A stretch of 64,000 bases of DNA from positions 261,309,863 through 261,373,862 of the forward strand of contig CP136064.1 in NCBI GenBank assembly GCA_032622095.1, written 5' to 3'. Positions 26,501 through 41,500 of the stretch are shown here, piece by piece. The notes beneath the pieces are model-generated. The model was not told the origin of the DNA and did no database searches. It was given only the letters and a program-made list of their open reading frames with translations. Source of the DNA: Siphonodentalium dalli. Taxonomy: Eukaryota > Mollusca > Scaphopoda > Gadilida > Siphonodentaliidae. The first letter of the stretch is position 1. Each line of letters starts with the position of its first letter. The position numbers and the translations under genes are program-made.

Positions 26501-29500
26501 ATGCCACAAAATCATCAACAATTTTCCGATGTCTCGGTATTCCAGTGAGAGCTTCGTCCATCCGCCTATTGTAGTGTTCGGATATAGAACAAATTCCAAA
26601 TGGAGCCCGTAAAAACATGAACCGTCCAAAAGGGGTGATAAATGTTGTCAGACGTTGAATGTCGGGAGACAGAGGGCACTGCCAGTAGCCACTGAGACAA
26701 TCAAACGATGCGAAGAAACGAGCGTTTGTAGCTGCCATGTCCGCAACAGCTTCCTGTGGAGACGGGGATTGGTATCGCTCCCGTTGAACATACTGGTTCA
26801 ATTTGGTGAAGTCGACACATAGGCGAATATCGTCCGAATTCTTTTTCGGGGCCACTACAATTGGGGCACACCATTCGGTAGGATCTGTTACTGGAACTAT
26901 GATTCCATTTTCGAGCATACTATTCAGTTTATCTTGAAGTTTATCTCGATATGCATAAGGAATGGTGCGTGGTGCTTTTATACAGAAAGGAATGTGATTG
27001 TCCTGGAGTTCGATTTTAAATTGCTCATCGGGCATAGCGCGGATCTCACGATCGAACACAATGGGAAATTCCGCCATGAACTGCTCTCGAAGAGTTACAG
27101 AGTCGCTTATTTCGCTGGTCGCATGCATACGGTCTGTGGTTATCGCGTTTGTCTCCGTAATCGCGTTTGTCACATGCGTATGGCCTGTTGATGCTCCGAT
27201 GTCAACATGATTCCGATCATTAACAAAAGTGTTCCCTTGTACACTGGTTATACTAGTAGAAGTCGTCGCTTCACAATAACCATCAGGTAAAGCAGTAGTC
27301 GCATGCATATGGTCGCTCGCGAGTAAACTATCGTTTTACGCACGATACATCATAGGTTTCAACATTTTACCTCCTCTCTGTGCTGGATAGTCCTCTGGAA
27401 TGATGCCAAGGTCTCGTGACGTTATCCATGACATGTATAACCCTGTTGTGCCTTGCAACACGTGAATGGTATCTTTAACACGATAAGATCCACACACAAT
27501 TTCAGCATCAAATTCTCCCAGTTGCTCAATTTCTCGGTTATCTGCGGCACGCAAAGAAGCAGTAGTTGGTCGCAGATTCAGCGGATCAATCTCGAGTTGG
27601 CAAAGTACATCCAACCCACAGGCTGATCCCTCAGCCCCAGTATCTGGAACTGCTTGAATTATCTTGCCATTCGCTATTTTGCCTCCAATCAGAACATCAA
27701 TCGTAGGTGCTTTTCTGTGCGATATTGGAGCTAACAGGGGCCCGAAATGTATGACAGAAACATGTTTTTGCGATGAGACTGTTCCTTTTCCTTGGCACAA
27801 TTTTGATTTAGCCCAATGTCCCTTGCACAAGCAAACTGCGCAATGTGAATTAAACGCTGGACAACGAGCGTTCTGAGCGTGTTGTTTCGTACATTTTTCA
27901 CAAATCGTCGTTTTCGCTGTACCTTTATAGTCTCGCGAAAATTGCTGTTTTTTATTGCGTTCCCGTTTATATTGTGATATTGCACAAATGTCATTGGAAT
28001 CGCCAGTAATCTCTTTGCGGTGTCGTTTCGCAGCTTCCTCTGCGCGACATATAGCAATCGCACGCGTAAGGTCGACATCCTTCTCAACAAGTAACCGTTC
28101 TATCGTATCGGAATCTTGTATGCCCGTAACGATTCGATCTCGGATCAACGACTCTTCACATGCGTCGCAAAATGAACACGTTTTTGCAAGTTCCCTCAGG
28201 TCGGTCACATATTAGTCATCGAAATGTTCATCTTCACTTTGGGTTCGTAAATTGAAATTTCTGCGTTCTATAACGATATTCAATTGTCCATGCACATGAA
28301 GATGAAGGGCCTTAATGATCTCAGTTGGGACGTTCTTCTTATCATCTGGCAGATTCAAGTTTAAAACAACTTTCAACGTTTCATTTGAGAGGCATGACCT
28401 GAATAAAGCCATTTGAATTTCACCTGGCTGCTTGTCGAGGTTGGACAATTTACTGTAATCGTTCCACCTTTGTTTCCAGAGAGTGAAACTTTCACCGCGG
28501 TCGATCGTGATGTCAAATTTTTGCGGCATTAGTGGAGACGTTGCATAATTGAAAGCAACTGCAGCGGGTGGTTGCTGGTCTGGTGCCTGTGCCATCATAG
28601 ACAGAGCACGTGGTCAATTATAATACAGTTTTGTCAGTTCAGCAAGGAAATTTAGATTCATGTAATCTATGAGTCCGTTATGATATAACTGTAGACGACG
28701 CCATGTTATGATCTCACCAAGACAATTATCATGGAATAAGATGACTTTAATTGAACTCAGTAATGAACGTGATACGGAAATAAACTTGTTAGAATCCCAT
28801 CTAAATAATAGGTCGTTCATATCAGCGACTGATACAGAATGGTAGAATAATACATAGTAACACAGATATCTACACTTTTGGTTGGATATGGGAATTATCT
28901 CATGGGTGAAGACAACAACAATGAATTTCCACGAGTCATCACGAATGAGATAGTTACAATATCCAACCAAGAAGTGTAGATGTTCTGTTTATTATATGCT
29001 CAGTTGGCCCCATGTATCAACTCGAAAGTAGAGTAAAAAGTGCAAATTTGTATAGCCAAGCACGAAGCACGGCCATGGAATGAGCTTGTGCATATAAAAT
29101 AATCCCATTTTTCAGATAGATTACAGTTTATTTTAATTTTTAATTCGAAATGTTTAAAATATCGAAATGTGCGCAGGCTGCGACCTCAGCTAGTCTATTA
29201 TATTAGCATTTGTGCCATGTGCCATGTTTAAAACTGCTGCAGATGTCTTACATAAGAAGACATTACATGCGGATGTAAAATATAGGTTTTTGGCAGTTTC
29301 GTCCATCCACCCATCCCGCCATAGTACCTTACTGCAAATTTTTGTTTACCATGGATGGAGGGTTTGGTGTAGTAATAGTTTCCAGGAACTGGACCAACGG
29401 TGTCCGACAAGCAAAGAAAGATCCACTTATCCCGCGTATGGCTTTGAAGTGTTTGTCTACGAAATCGCATTAGGGCCGCCACCCGAATCACCACCGCACC

Positions 29501-32500
29501 CAAATATACAATTACACAAGTCGTTAAGGCCACCGAAACACCACCGCACCCACACATATACAAATATACAACTCGTTAAGGCCACCCGAAACACCACCAC
29601 ACCCACATATATACAACTCGTCAAACGTTATAACGAGTTGTGTATTTGTATATTCGTGGGTGTGGTGGTATTTCAACACAACCTTACACTGAATTTTCAT
29701 TTTTTTCAGCTTGCATCACTGAAAAGAGGAGACAGTTAGCTGCCGGCCTCCTCGATTGTTTGGAGTGTAGAATAGGATGCAAGTAAGCGAATTATATATA
29801 TATTATTATTCGTAATATTTCAAACTGGGCCTCCTTGAACTAGTAAAAACTCCCAGGTTCACGAAATTCCATTTGCATCACCCCTGTGTTGGCCTCGAGT
29901 TTTCCAACCGTTTGAAGTGTAGTGGTGTTGGTTATAGGAAACGATAATTTCTAGTAACAAGATTTATTCTGAGATTATTCTCTATTCCACCGGTATTCAC
30001 TTTCATCGTAACATCCACCTTAAAGGTACTCAATCCGATTCGATAGTCCCCATATCATCAGATTTCAACAACAAAAACAACAACAACAACAACAACGTTT
30101 TTTTTTAAATGCCGCTTCAGTTATCAGAATCGATTAATTGCCCAAAAAATAATCTGATCACTCTGAGCTTTGGTGGGTGGGTTCCTCGACTCGAATTAAA
30201 TATTTTTTACCCACCGAAGCCAAAGAAATAGTAATTTGGGAGCGTTAATTCGGATTATGCATCTTTAACTCAATACATGAATCAATACATATGTAAAGCA
30301 TGTATAATACTCAAACTAAATACTGCTTGGGAAATCAAACACTTTTAACCGATATGTATTGTAAACAAGGCTTGAATGAAGTCACCAGAGTGTGAATTAT
30401 GTGAGGCTATCCAGCACAGCGGACTGTGATCACTAAATTCACCCCTTGGGACCTCATTCTGCTTAGGCCTAATCTTCTGGGAAGTATATATAGTCTCATA
30501 TATAGTCTTTTTCCATTTTGTTCAGCAATTAAAAATTTCCAGGTGAAGAGCCCTGCTCATCTGAGAACCTCCAGCTATGTCCATGTTTAGAACTATTTGT
30601 CTTGAGTGATTTTGTTAAGTACTGACTGTTGTAGTAATAAGAGTCCCAGTCTTCTCAGTATTTACAGTCTGGTGAGCGACCCCACAGTCATTGACCGTCG
30701 TGTATCTTATAGCTGTATCTTGGCTGTCGGTGTTCTGTATAATCAATCTAGTATTTAATTGTAGAATGAGGTCCCGAAGTAAGATGGTGAATTTAGTGAT
30801 GCTACCCTGCACAGCTGGCTAGCATCACCAAATTCACCCTTTGGAAACCTCATTCTGTTTAGGCCTCATCGTCTGGGAAGTATCTATAGTATCAAATTAA
30901 CATTGTTTTTAGTTATATTTTCCCTTTTATTCAGTTTTTATATCCCCCTAATTTGCAGAAGATAAAATTTATAATCAAGGTGACTAATGGGTGAACATCA
31001 TCAACTTCAACCGGGGAACTTCAATCTGATCCTAGGTCTCCCAGAGCATTTGAGGCCTCACCAGAATGAGGTTCCCATATATATATGCGAATTTGGTGGT
31101 GCGAGGCCGCTGTGCTGGATATCGTCACTAAATTTACCATCTGGGGGACCTCATTTTGCAAATGACAGACACACTATTTCTATACTTGATTGTACAATTA
31201 ATGTTGTAAAACTAATGATATCAGGCATGGAATTTCGATACCCGCATCGGATCCGCAATCTCCGTAGTCCACAATGTCCCTGTCCTATATTTTGTGGGGG
31301 GAAGAATATATCAACAGAGTGCGTCACCTCATATGGTGGGTCAAATTAACGACCACAGCGCGGTATCCCCCAATAACACCCACACCCACTACATTCATTA
31401 ACGACCACAGCGCCGTATCCCCCAATAACCCACACCCACTACATTCATTAACGACCACATCGCCGTATCCCCCAACAACACACACCCGCTACATTCATTA
31501 ACGACCACAGGGCCGTATCCCACAATAACACCCACACCACTACATCCATTAACGACCACAGCGCCGTATCCCACTATAACACACACACCACTACATCCAT
31601 TAGAGAGAGAGAGAGATAATGTTTATTCCTCCAACACATGAAGATAATATATACATGAGTGAGTTGCACCGTCAATGACATGACCAGTGTCCCTGTCCTA
31701 TATTTTGTGGGGGGAAGAATATATCAACAGAGTGCGTCACCTCATATGGTGGGTCAAATTAACGACCACAGCGCGGTATCCCCCAATAACACACACACCC
31801 ACTACATTCATTAACGACCACAGCGCCGTATCCCCCAATAACCCACACACACTACATTCATCAACGACCACAGTGCCGTATTCCCCAATAACACACACCC
31901 GCTACATTCATTAACGACCACAGCGCCGTATCCCACAATAACACCCACACCCACTACATTCATTAACGACCACATCGCCGTATCCCCAATATCCCACACC
32001 CAACTACATTCATTAACGACCACAGCGCCGTATCCCCCAATAACACCCACACCACTACATTTATTAACGACCACAGCGTCGTATCCCCCAATAACACACA
32101 CCCACTACATTCATTAACGACCACAGCGCCGTATCCCCAATATCCCACACCCACTACATTCATTAACGACCACAGCGCCGTATCCCCCAATAACACACAC
32201 ACCACTACATTCATTAACGACCACAGCGTCGTATCCCCCAATAACACCCACACCTACTACATTGATTAACGACCACAGCGCCGTATCCACAATAACCCAC
32301 ACCCACTACATTCATTAACGACCACAGCGCCGTATCCCCCAATAACACACACCCGCTACATTCATTAACGACCACAGCGCCGTATCCCCAAATAACACCC
32401 ACACCCACTACATTCATTAACGACCACATCACCGTATCCCCCAATAACACACCCACACCCACTACATTCATTAACGACCACAGCGCCGCATCCCCCAATA

Positions 32501-35500
32501 ACACACCCACACACACTACATTCATTAACGACCACAGCGACGTATCCCCAATATCCCACACCCACTACATTCATTAACGACCACAGCGCCGTGTCCCCCA
32601 ATAACACACACACCACTACATTCATTAACGACCACAGTGTCGTATCCCCCAATAGCACCCACACCCACTACATTCATTAACGACCACAGCGCCGTATCCA
32701 CAATAACCCACACCCACTACATTCATTAACGACCACAGCGCCGTATCCCCCAATAACACACACCGCTACATCCATTAACGACCACAGCGCCGTATCCCCC
32801 AATAACACGCCCACACCCACTACATTAATTTCTTATATTAATATAGCTTTTGTGTTATTTATTTCCATAAAAATCTGATATATTTAATTTTTGTGCCGCT
32901 TGTTTGAGACTAGCCCACGCAGCACATTAAGTCAACGCAATATAAGCTTTCCTACCACTTAGCAACGATAACGTGATCGATATAAATAACTGGCTTCAGG
33001 TGCTTGCAATTCGTCTGAATTTTGAAAAGCACGCCCAATTATTCTGCTGACCGATTTTAGTGATTAGGTAAGATTATGTCAACAATTTGTGACGTGTGTT
33101 ACGGTCTGAGTGTTGATGGCGGGGGGGGGGGGGGGGGGGTCTGTTTGTTATTGGGTATGAAACAGGTGCCCAATTAGCAGGTGACCAATCAATACCCACA
33201 ATTTAGTGTAATACAACGGGCTATGTAAATATATAAGACAAGGTTTGATATGATTTTTTGTAATTTTAGAAGGCATCCTAGACTTTTGAAAACATTAAGT
33301 GCAAGTGACTATTTTTTTAGGAGAGTTATTCACGGTGACCCATTCAACACTGAAATCTTGATAGGGCAGGATTAGTGAGCTCTATACGGGCATGGTATAA
33401 ACAACTTGATGGAAAAGTTCATTAAGGTGGTCTCCCCGGCGTTGAGTGGTTTGCGTATCGCATACTCTTTATGTACTGTCTATTTACATAACATGGCATT
33501 TGTTTACATAACACACAGTACTAACACGACAATAACAAGCAATTTACTCGAAATTTATGATTGGTATAAGAGCAATGTTTGTATATAATATAGTATTCTT
33601 TCTGTATATGGCGGTTTTAACGGGTGTGACTATTTTAACAGCGATTCCCACCGCCAACGCTTACCATATCTTTAATGAGGGGTTATACATATCCAAACCT
33701 GGCATTCGTCGGAACTATTATTCGACTGGTTTCTCGTTGTCTTTCTCTATAGGTCAGAAACATTTGAGAAGAAAATATCCATGTCGATTTGGCCATCCAG
33801 CGATTACGGGAATATCATGAGACATATGATGAATAATTTCCCGAGCAGAGGAGATGGAGTGTAAGTAAAACATAACAACACAGTTTAATGAAATTAACCC
33901 TCTCTTTACTAAATGGATTCTCACAGTTAGTTAAAAAATGTGTACATCGGAATGGTCTATTATTCATTTGGAGGAATGTTAATGTGATAAAATCAGACAA
34001 AAGATAAATAAAAGTGCGGAATGAACCATATTTATTGGGGGAAATGTTTGGATAATAAGTTCAACAAACGACATATATGGTCGTTTGTTGAATTTATTAT
34101 CTGAACATTTCCTGAGGGATAACTACTCGTCAATGATGCTTTAGTATAGAAAGGGTTAAACTTATTATCTGAACATTTCCTATGGGAATTACTCATCAAT
34201 GCTGCTTAAGTATGGAAAGTGTTAAACTTATTATCTCAAAGGTTTCCTATGTGATAGCTACTCATCAATTATTCTTTAGTATTATTATCTGGACCAGGGA
34301 TGTGGCTAGAGGGGGGGGGGGGGTGGGGGGGGTGTCTCCCCCCCCCCCCCCAGCAGAGAGCTATATTTTCAATAGTTGGAAATTTCATACCTGCCACAAC
34401 GAAATTTCACACCAACAATATGTTGAAAATGTTCTTGTAGTTTGATTATAAAACAATTTATTGGGGGGAATTTATTGTTTTTCGACCAATATTTGCATAT
34501 GTTCCTATTTTTTGTCAAAATTTTTGACAGAAATGGTCATCAGTTGGAAATTTTCCAACCTTAGGGGGTGACAGGTTGGAAATTTCCAACACTTGGAAAG
34601 CTTGTGTCCTGGTCCCTCCCCCGTGGCCAGTCAAAAACTTCTAGTTAATTTAAGAAAACAATATTGTCATACAATTGGTCAACATTGTCATTGGAATTGT
34701 CATCAGATGGAAATTTTCCAACCTAAGGGTTTGAAATTTCCAACAGTAGGAAGGCTTGAGGCTAGTCTAGATGTTAGGATTTTGCGATTTTCTTGTTCAG
34801 ATTTCAAAATTTTCGCACACCGGGCCGAACCATGGTCGGCCCGGTGTGTCATTGCCCCATCCACATGGCCAATACAAAACTGCTAATTAGTTTAGCAAAA
34901 CAATATTTTACTACATTTGGTCAAACTTGTAGACATAAATGGTCATCAGTTGAAGAATTTTCAAACCTGAGGGGGAGCATGAGGTTTGAAATTTCCAACA
35001 CTAGGAAAGCTTCAGTTGAGGCCAGTCTAGATGCTAGGATTTGCGATTTTCTTGTATAGTTTTCAAAATTTTCTCACACCAGGCCAAACAACCATGGTCG
35101 GCCCGGTGTTTCCTGGTCTGTTGTCGGTAGCTGTGGGCATTTGTCTGGAATTAGATCACTAGTTGTTTTTTTTTGGGGCAATTTTCAGGTTTAAATATCT
35201 TAATGTTCTCATACTGGGAAAATAGAAGCATGGCTTATGAATATATAGGAAATTAGGCCTGAGCATGAGGTACAAGGGGGGGGGGGGTGCAAATGGAATT
35301 AAGCAAAAAGTTGTGTTGGTGCGATTCCGACTTAAGGGGGGGGGGGGGGTGCAGTTGGAAATTCCCAAGGTGGACACCACCCCAGCGGAGACCCTCTAGC
35401 CACATCCCTGATCTGGACTCATATGGTGTAACTGCTCGTCAATGAAGATTTAATGCTTAAAACTTCCAAAATAACAAATATATATAACAATGTTATGGAT

Positions 35501-38500
35501 ACATAATACGATTTGGTGGTCTCCGTATCATCCAGTTACAACAATGGCATTTCACCAAAAGCCGATTTAGTTATTCAAATTAGTATATTACCAATAAATA
35601 CTCACAATCAAACCAATCACGATATCATATTTGATCATTTTCATCGCATTCTATTACGAAGTTATATTAAGTTGGGTCGCCACTGATCGCAAATGAATCC
35701 GCGACGTTGGGTGACATCTCGTAACGGCATCCGCGCATGTCTGTACTATTTCTGGAAGAAGTCAGTGGAATTTTTGTCAGGCCGCCAAATATGCAGGTGC
35801 TGAAAACTAAGAGATTTCAAAAATCGAAGTATGATAACACTGAGATTTAATGGATGGGTTCCTCGACTCAATTCAAATATGTTTACCCCCCCCAAAGCCG
35901 AAGAAATAGTAATTAATGTGCGTTAAATTGGATCATATACATGTATCTTTAACAGTTATTAAAAAAAATATATATACTCATATCAGTAGAATCTGGGCCT
36001 GTCATTTGCAGAATGAGATCCCCAGAGGGTGAATTTAGCGCTATACCGCATAACAGGCTAGCATCACTCTGGGGACCTCATTATGCTTAGGCCTCATCTT
36101 CTCTGGATTTTTTTTTTATAATCAAACTTCTATTCTATAACTTTTTTAGTTTAGTTTCTATATCCCAAAATTGGCAGAGGGCACATTGATAATCGAGGTT
36201 CCCAATGAATGTACATAACAAAATTCACCATTTGGGAACTTCAGTCTGAGTCTTTGACTCCCATAGCAGATGAGGCCATGCAGAATGAGGTTCCCAGATG
36301 GTGCATTAGGTGATGCTAGCCGGCTATGCGGCATAAAGTCACTAACTTCACCCTCTGAGGACCTCATTCCGCAAATGACCGACATACTAAACCCAGGCTT
36401 GCAATAAATTTACCCTCTTCATTCTTATCTCATCAAAGAAGTTTTTATACATCTTGTCACGGATGTGTTCTTCATTCTCAAACTCCATGTCACATTTCCT
36501 TTAAATTATTTCATCTAGAAGCACTTTTTGGCGTTTACGACTCTTTTCGATTTCCAAGTTATGATTACTAATTTTTAGTTTTCAGAGCATTATATTTGTG
36601 TCGATATTTTGGACAATATAGATTGCAGATAAGCCGGAATGCATAATTTAGGACATACGAGTAATTTTTTATATCTCTAATTAACGAGATAATATGTTAT
36701 TATAACGACATAAAGGTCTTGTTATTTCGTGATAATGTCGTTATAACGATATACATATTTCGTTATACAAGATAGTATCTTGAAATAACGAGACCCTTTT
36801 CATGAAATGACGAGATAATACCTTGAAATAATGAGATATTATCTTGAAATAACGAGACATTATCTCGTTATTTCAAGATAATATCTCGTTAAAATGACAT
36901 AAGTATTTCATGACGTGATCTGATTATCTTCTTGTATAACACGATTGTATGTTTTGGGCGCATTTTTCGACCCGGAGAGCGTTATCAGATAGGTTCCGTT
37001 GACCCAGATGGATTAAAAGGGCACCAATAATTAATTTAATTAAATACAGAAGAGAATCAGATCATGTGATGAAATATTTATGTCGTTTTAACGATATCTT
37101 ATCTTGAACTAACGACATGTTATCTCGTTATTTCAAGATAATATCTCATTATTTCGAGATATTATCTCGTTATTTCAAGATAATATCTCATTATTTCAAG
37201 ATAATATATCATTATTTCAAGATAATATCTCGTTATATCAAGATAATATCTCGTTATTTCAAGATAATATCTCGTTATTTCAAGATAATATCTCATTATA
37301 TCAAGATAATATCTCGTTATTTCAAGATAATATCTCATTATTTCAAGATAATATCTCGTTATTTCAAGATAATATCTCGTTTTATCAAGATAATATCTCG
37401 TTATTTCAAGATAATATCTCGTTATTTCAAGATAATATCTCATTATTTCAAGATAATATCTCGTTATTTCAAGATAATATCGCAATATTTCAAGATAATA
37501 TCTCATTATTTCAAGATAATATCTCGTTATATCAATATAATATCTCGTTATTTCAAGATAATATCTCGTTATTTCAAGATAATATCTCATTATTTCAAGA
37601 TAATAATCTCGTTATTTCAAGATAATATCTCATTATTTCAAGATAATATCTCGTTATTTCAAGATAATATCTCATTGTTTCAAGATAATATCTCGTTATT
37701 TCAAGATAACATCTAATTATTTCAAGATAATATCTCGTTGTTTCAGGATAATATCTCATTGTTTTAAGATAATATCTCATTATTTCAAGATAATAACTTC
37801 GTTATTTCAAGATAATATCTCGTTATTTCAAGATAATATCTCATTGTTTCAGGATAATATCTCGTTATTTCAAGATAACATCTAATTATTTCAAGATAAT
37901 ATCTCGTTGTTTCAGGATAATATCTCATTGTTTAAAGATAATATCTCATTGTTTTAAGATAATATCTCATTATTTCAAGATAATAATCTCGTTATTTCAA
38001 GATAATATCTCGTTATTTCAAGATAATATCTCGTTGTTTCAGGATAATATCTCATTGTTTTAAGATAATATCTCATTATTTCAAGATAATAATCTCGTTA
38101 TTTCAAGATAATATCTCGTTATTTCAAGATAATATCTCATTGTTTCAGGATAATATCTCGTTATTTCAAGATAACATCTAATTATTTCAAGATAATATCT
38201 CGTTGTTTCAGGATAATATCTCATTGTTTTAAGATAATATCTCGTTATTTCAAGATAATAATCTCGTTATTTCAAGATAATATCTCGTTATTTCAAGATA
38301 ATATCTCGTTGTTTCAGGATAATATCTCATTGTTTTAAGATAATATCTCATTATTTCAAGATAATAATCTCGTTATTTCAAGATAATATCTCGTTATTTC
38401 AAGATAATATCTCATTGTTTCAGGATAATATCTCGTTATTTCAAGATAACATCTAATTATTTCAAGATAATATCTCATTGTTTCAGGATAATATCTCGTT

Positions 38501-41500
38501 ATTTCAAGATAACATCTAATTATTTCAAGATAATATCTCGTTGTTTCAGGATAATATCTCATTGTTTTAAGATAATATCTCGTTATTTCAAGATAATATC
38601 TCATTATTTCAAGATAATATCTCGTTATTTCAAGATAATATCTCATTGTTTTAAGATAATATCTCATTATTTCAAGATAATAATCTCGTTATTTCAAGAT
38701 AATATTTCATTATTTCAAGATAATATCTCATTGTTTCAGGATAATATCTCATTGTTTTAGATAATGATCTCGCTATTTGAAGACAAGGGTCTCGTTATTT
38801 CAAGATAATATCTCGTTATGGCAAGACAACATGTCTCGTTATAACGGAATAGGTATATCGTTATAACGACATATGATATCGTTATTTCGAGATAAAAATA
38901 ATTACTGTTTATTTGTTTTCACACAGCTTTTTTACATGTATATTTATTTACCTCGATTGCCATATTGACGAATGCTTTGGTGAATTCGCGCTGGAAACCC
39001 ATTCATTTCTGGAGTGGGCGACAGGCGCAATATTTTGTAATTCTCAAAATTCCACTGTATTGGTAATGTGAAATTAAATAATTGAATTCCATTGTAGTAC
39101 TTGTTTACTTTTAATTACAATATGGATCTCCGAAGGTGTATTTTGATCGTCTCACTGTGGATTGTTTACTTTTAGTTACAATATGGTATCTCTGAAGGTG
39201 TATTTTGATCGTCTCACTCTGATTTGTTTACTTTTGGTTACAATATGGTATATCTGAAGGTGTATTCTGATGGCTTCACTCTGATTTGTTTACTTTTAGT
39301 TACAATATGGTATCTCTGAAGGTGTATTTTGATGACCTCACCGTGGAACATGTCGTCGAGGAACCAGCTTACTCGGTGCGTAATTGATATAATATATTAT
39401 TATGCAAATACTACAAATAATTATCAGGGGCGGAATTAGGTTCATTTTATGGCACGAGTGTCCTCATCAGATGTTTATATAATATACACTCCCCACACGC
39501 ATGGGGTCGCCCGACTTTGGGAAATTTCACTTGTATCCATGTTTTATTACGCACCCGTTGCCAACGGGCCGTTGGTATGATGCATATATGTTCAACACAA
39601 CCACAACCATTGAATACATATTATTGTATACCACTATTTGAATACAAACTAGATCTTGTTGGCATTGTCGCAGAGAGTGATGTTGCATACTATTATTGTA
39701 TTACAATACGTCAACGTGATGTTCCAAACATTTTACCAACCACGGTTATAGTATCAATGGAGACCAGTCAATGGGTGAAGTTACCCGACACAACGGTGTG
39801 AAATAAATACAGAACACGACTTACGTCATAGTCTCAAATCTGTTATCGCACTCGTTGCGGCGGTGCATAATTACATTTCTCTATATTTGCGCCGTCCGCA
39901 ACTCAGTCGACAAAAGACCGTCGGTCAAGATGGGCCGTGTATTCTGTCTATATCCTAAGTCGGCTATATAGACAAATTAAATCTATTTTTTCATATTTCT
40001 GACTTAAATGCATAGTCTGGTTATCTTCAAGTGGTATAAAACTTGCCAAATTTAGAGTCAAGCTATTTTCACTACTCTGAACCATCATTAATTCTTCCAT
40101 GACTGGAGCTTCTTTGAAATTTTGCGAAAACCCTGTGCCAATGCATTCCCTTATATATGCAAGTCTCCCATATAAGAGAATACTTTGGCCTAACAATATT
40201 TACCTTGACCTTGTAAGCCAGTGAATTCTCCTATATATGGAAGGCGATCCATATGAGAGACTCGCATATATAAGCGGATGACATGGCACGGGATCTTTAA
40301 TGCTGCACCAGCGCAACCCCCGTCATTTTTTGGCAAACTATTGAAAATAACCACTGTTCTTCTAACTCCTTCCTCTCAAACTTCACTATAACACTCAGCA
40401 GCTGATCTTCTAAGCCCTGTAAAATGCAAGAGGTTCGTAGTTCGCTTATTAGGAGTCTCACTGCTTGCTTAAATGTACTCAATCCGATCAGACGGTCCCA
40501 ATATCATCAAGATACAACAACAACAACATTTCTCAAAAATACGCTTTAGTTATCAGAAACGATTAATTGCAACAAAATAATGCTAACAACAGTTACTGTC
40601 AACCATGGTATCAAATTTCCAAAAAAAACGTGTTATTATCAACATTTTGTTCAGGGAAATATGGCCGTATTATCACTCGAGTATCACGAAATTTGGCCAT
40701 ATTACTACTTGATTTTAGAGTTATCCATCTTCATCGGCAATTTTGTCCGAGACCGTCGGGTTGACGACTTCTTTCTGGGCCACAAATAAGTGCACATGTC
40801 GAGAAATAACAAACTTCAAAAATCGATATCTGATCACTCTGAGCTTTGATGGGTGGGGTTCCTCGACTCGAATCAAATATTTTTACACCCCCCCCCCCCC
40901 ACCCGAAACCAAAGAAATAGTAATTTGGGAGCGTTAATTCGGATTATGCATCTTTAAAACGTCACACACCCCAGTAATTTATGTTATCTTTATGATTGAA
41001 ATTTCCTATTTTCGTGGTGTAGACCTGGTAGACTCCAACCTTTTATAATATGATTGGTCACCTATACATACACTCTCACTGTATTTTAGAAATCGCTTCG
41101 AATCGAATATAGTGATGTTAAAACTAGATATTAGATACTAGATAGTGGACGATGTCAAACAATTTCGAATAGAATTGCGACGAATTTGAGATCCATTTGA
41201 TCAACCACCCTTATCACTCATGTTCATCTCACAGTCAACACCAGATAACCCAACACAAATCGAATATCATAATTATTTTCTAATTAACATGATAATAAAG
41301 TTCCGGCATTGACATTGGCATAATTGCGCTAAGCTCTTACGTCACTGCGCATGCCGATAATACACGTGGTTCTTACTAATAAATATGATGCCGGGTTTAG
41401 GGGCTGATTATGTGATATATATGATGATGTATTGAAAATAAACATGCTATGTTGCCTTACAGTGGCCACAGCTCATCAGTGACGTAGGCGGACAATTTGG

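Larger units (their letters stand above)
24088..28864 (-). mobile_element. Ty3/Gypsy LTR retrotransposon, full length, decayed
   Basis: 4777 bp with LTRs at 24088-24248 and 28704-28864, and the 5-bp target duplication GATAT at 24083-24087 and 28865-28869. The sequence next to the 5' LTR on the minus strand starts TGGCG, as a tRNA primer site should. A polypurine tract (complement of 24249-24273) precedes the 3' LTR. Internal order is gag, zinc knuckle, protease, RT, RNase H, integrase, as in Gypsy. Two in-frame stops and one frameshift show it is inactive. It lies antisense in intron D-E of the channel gene. Confidence 0.95.

Noticed and set aside
29212-29739. 175-codon + ORF
   Set aside because: It runs through a TA/ACC tandem repeat and into exon E in the wrong frame; no domain is seen.
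31398-32713. Series of minus-strand ORFs with VVVNECSG repeats
   Set aside because: Translations of the ~50-bp minisatellite.
37117-38667. ORFs of 100-199 codons
   Set aside because: They read the 21-bp unit over and over (seven-residue periodicity) on both strands.
39517-39801. 94-codon + ORF
   Set aside because: No family features, and it lies inside intron G-H; composition is compatible with chance.
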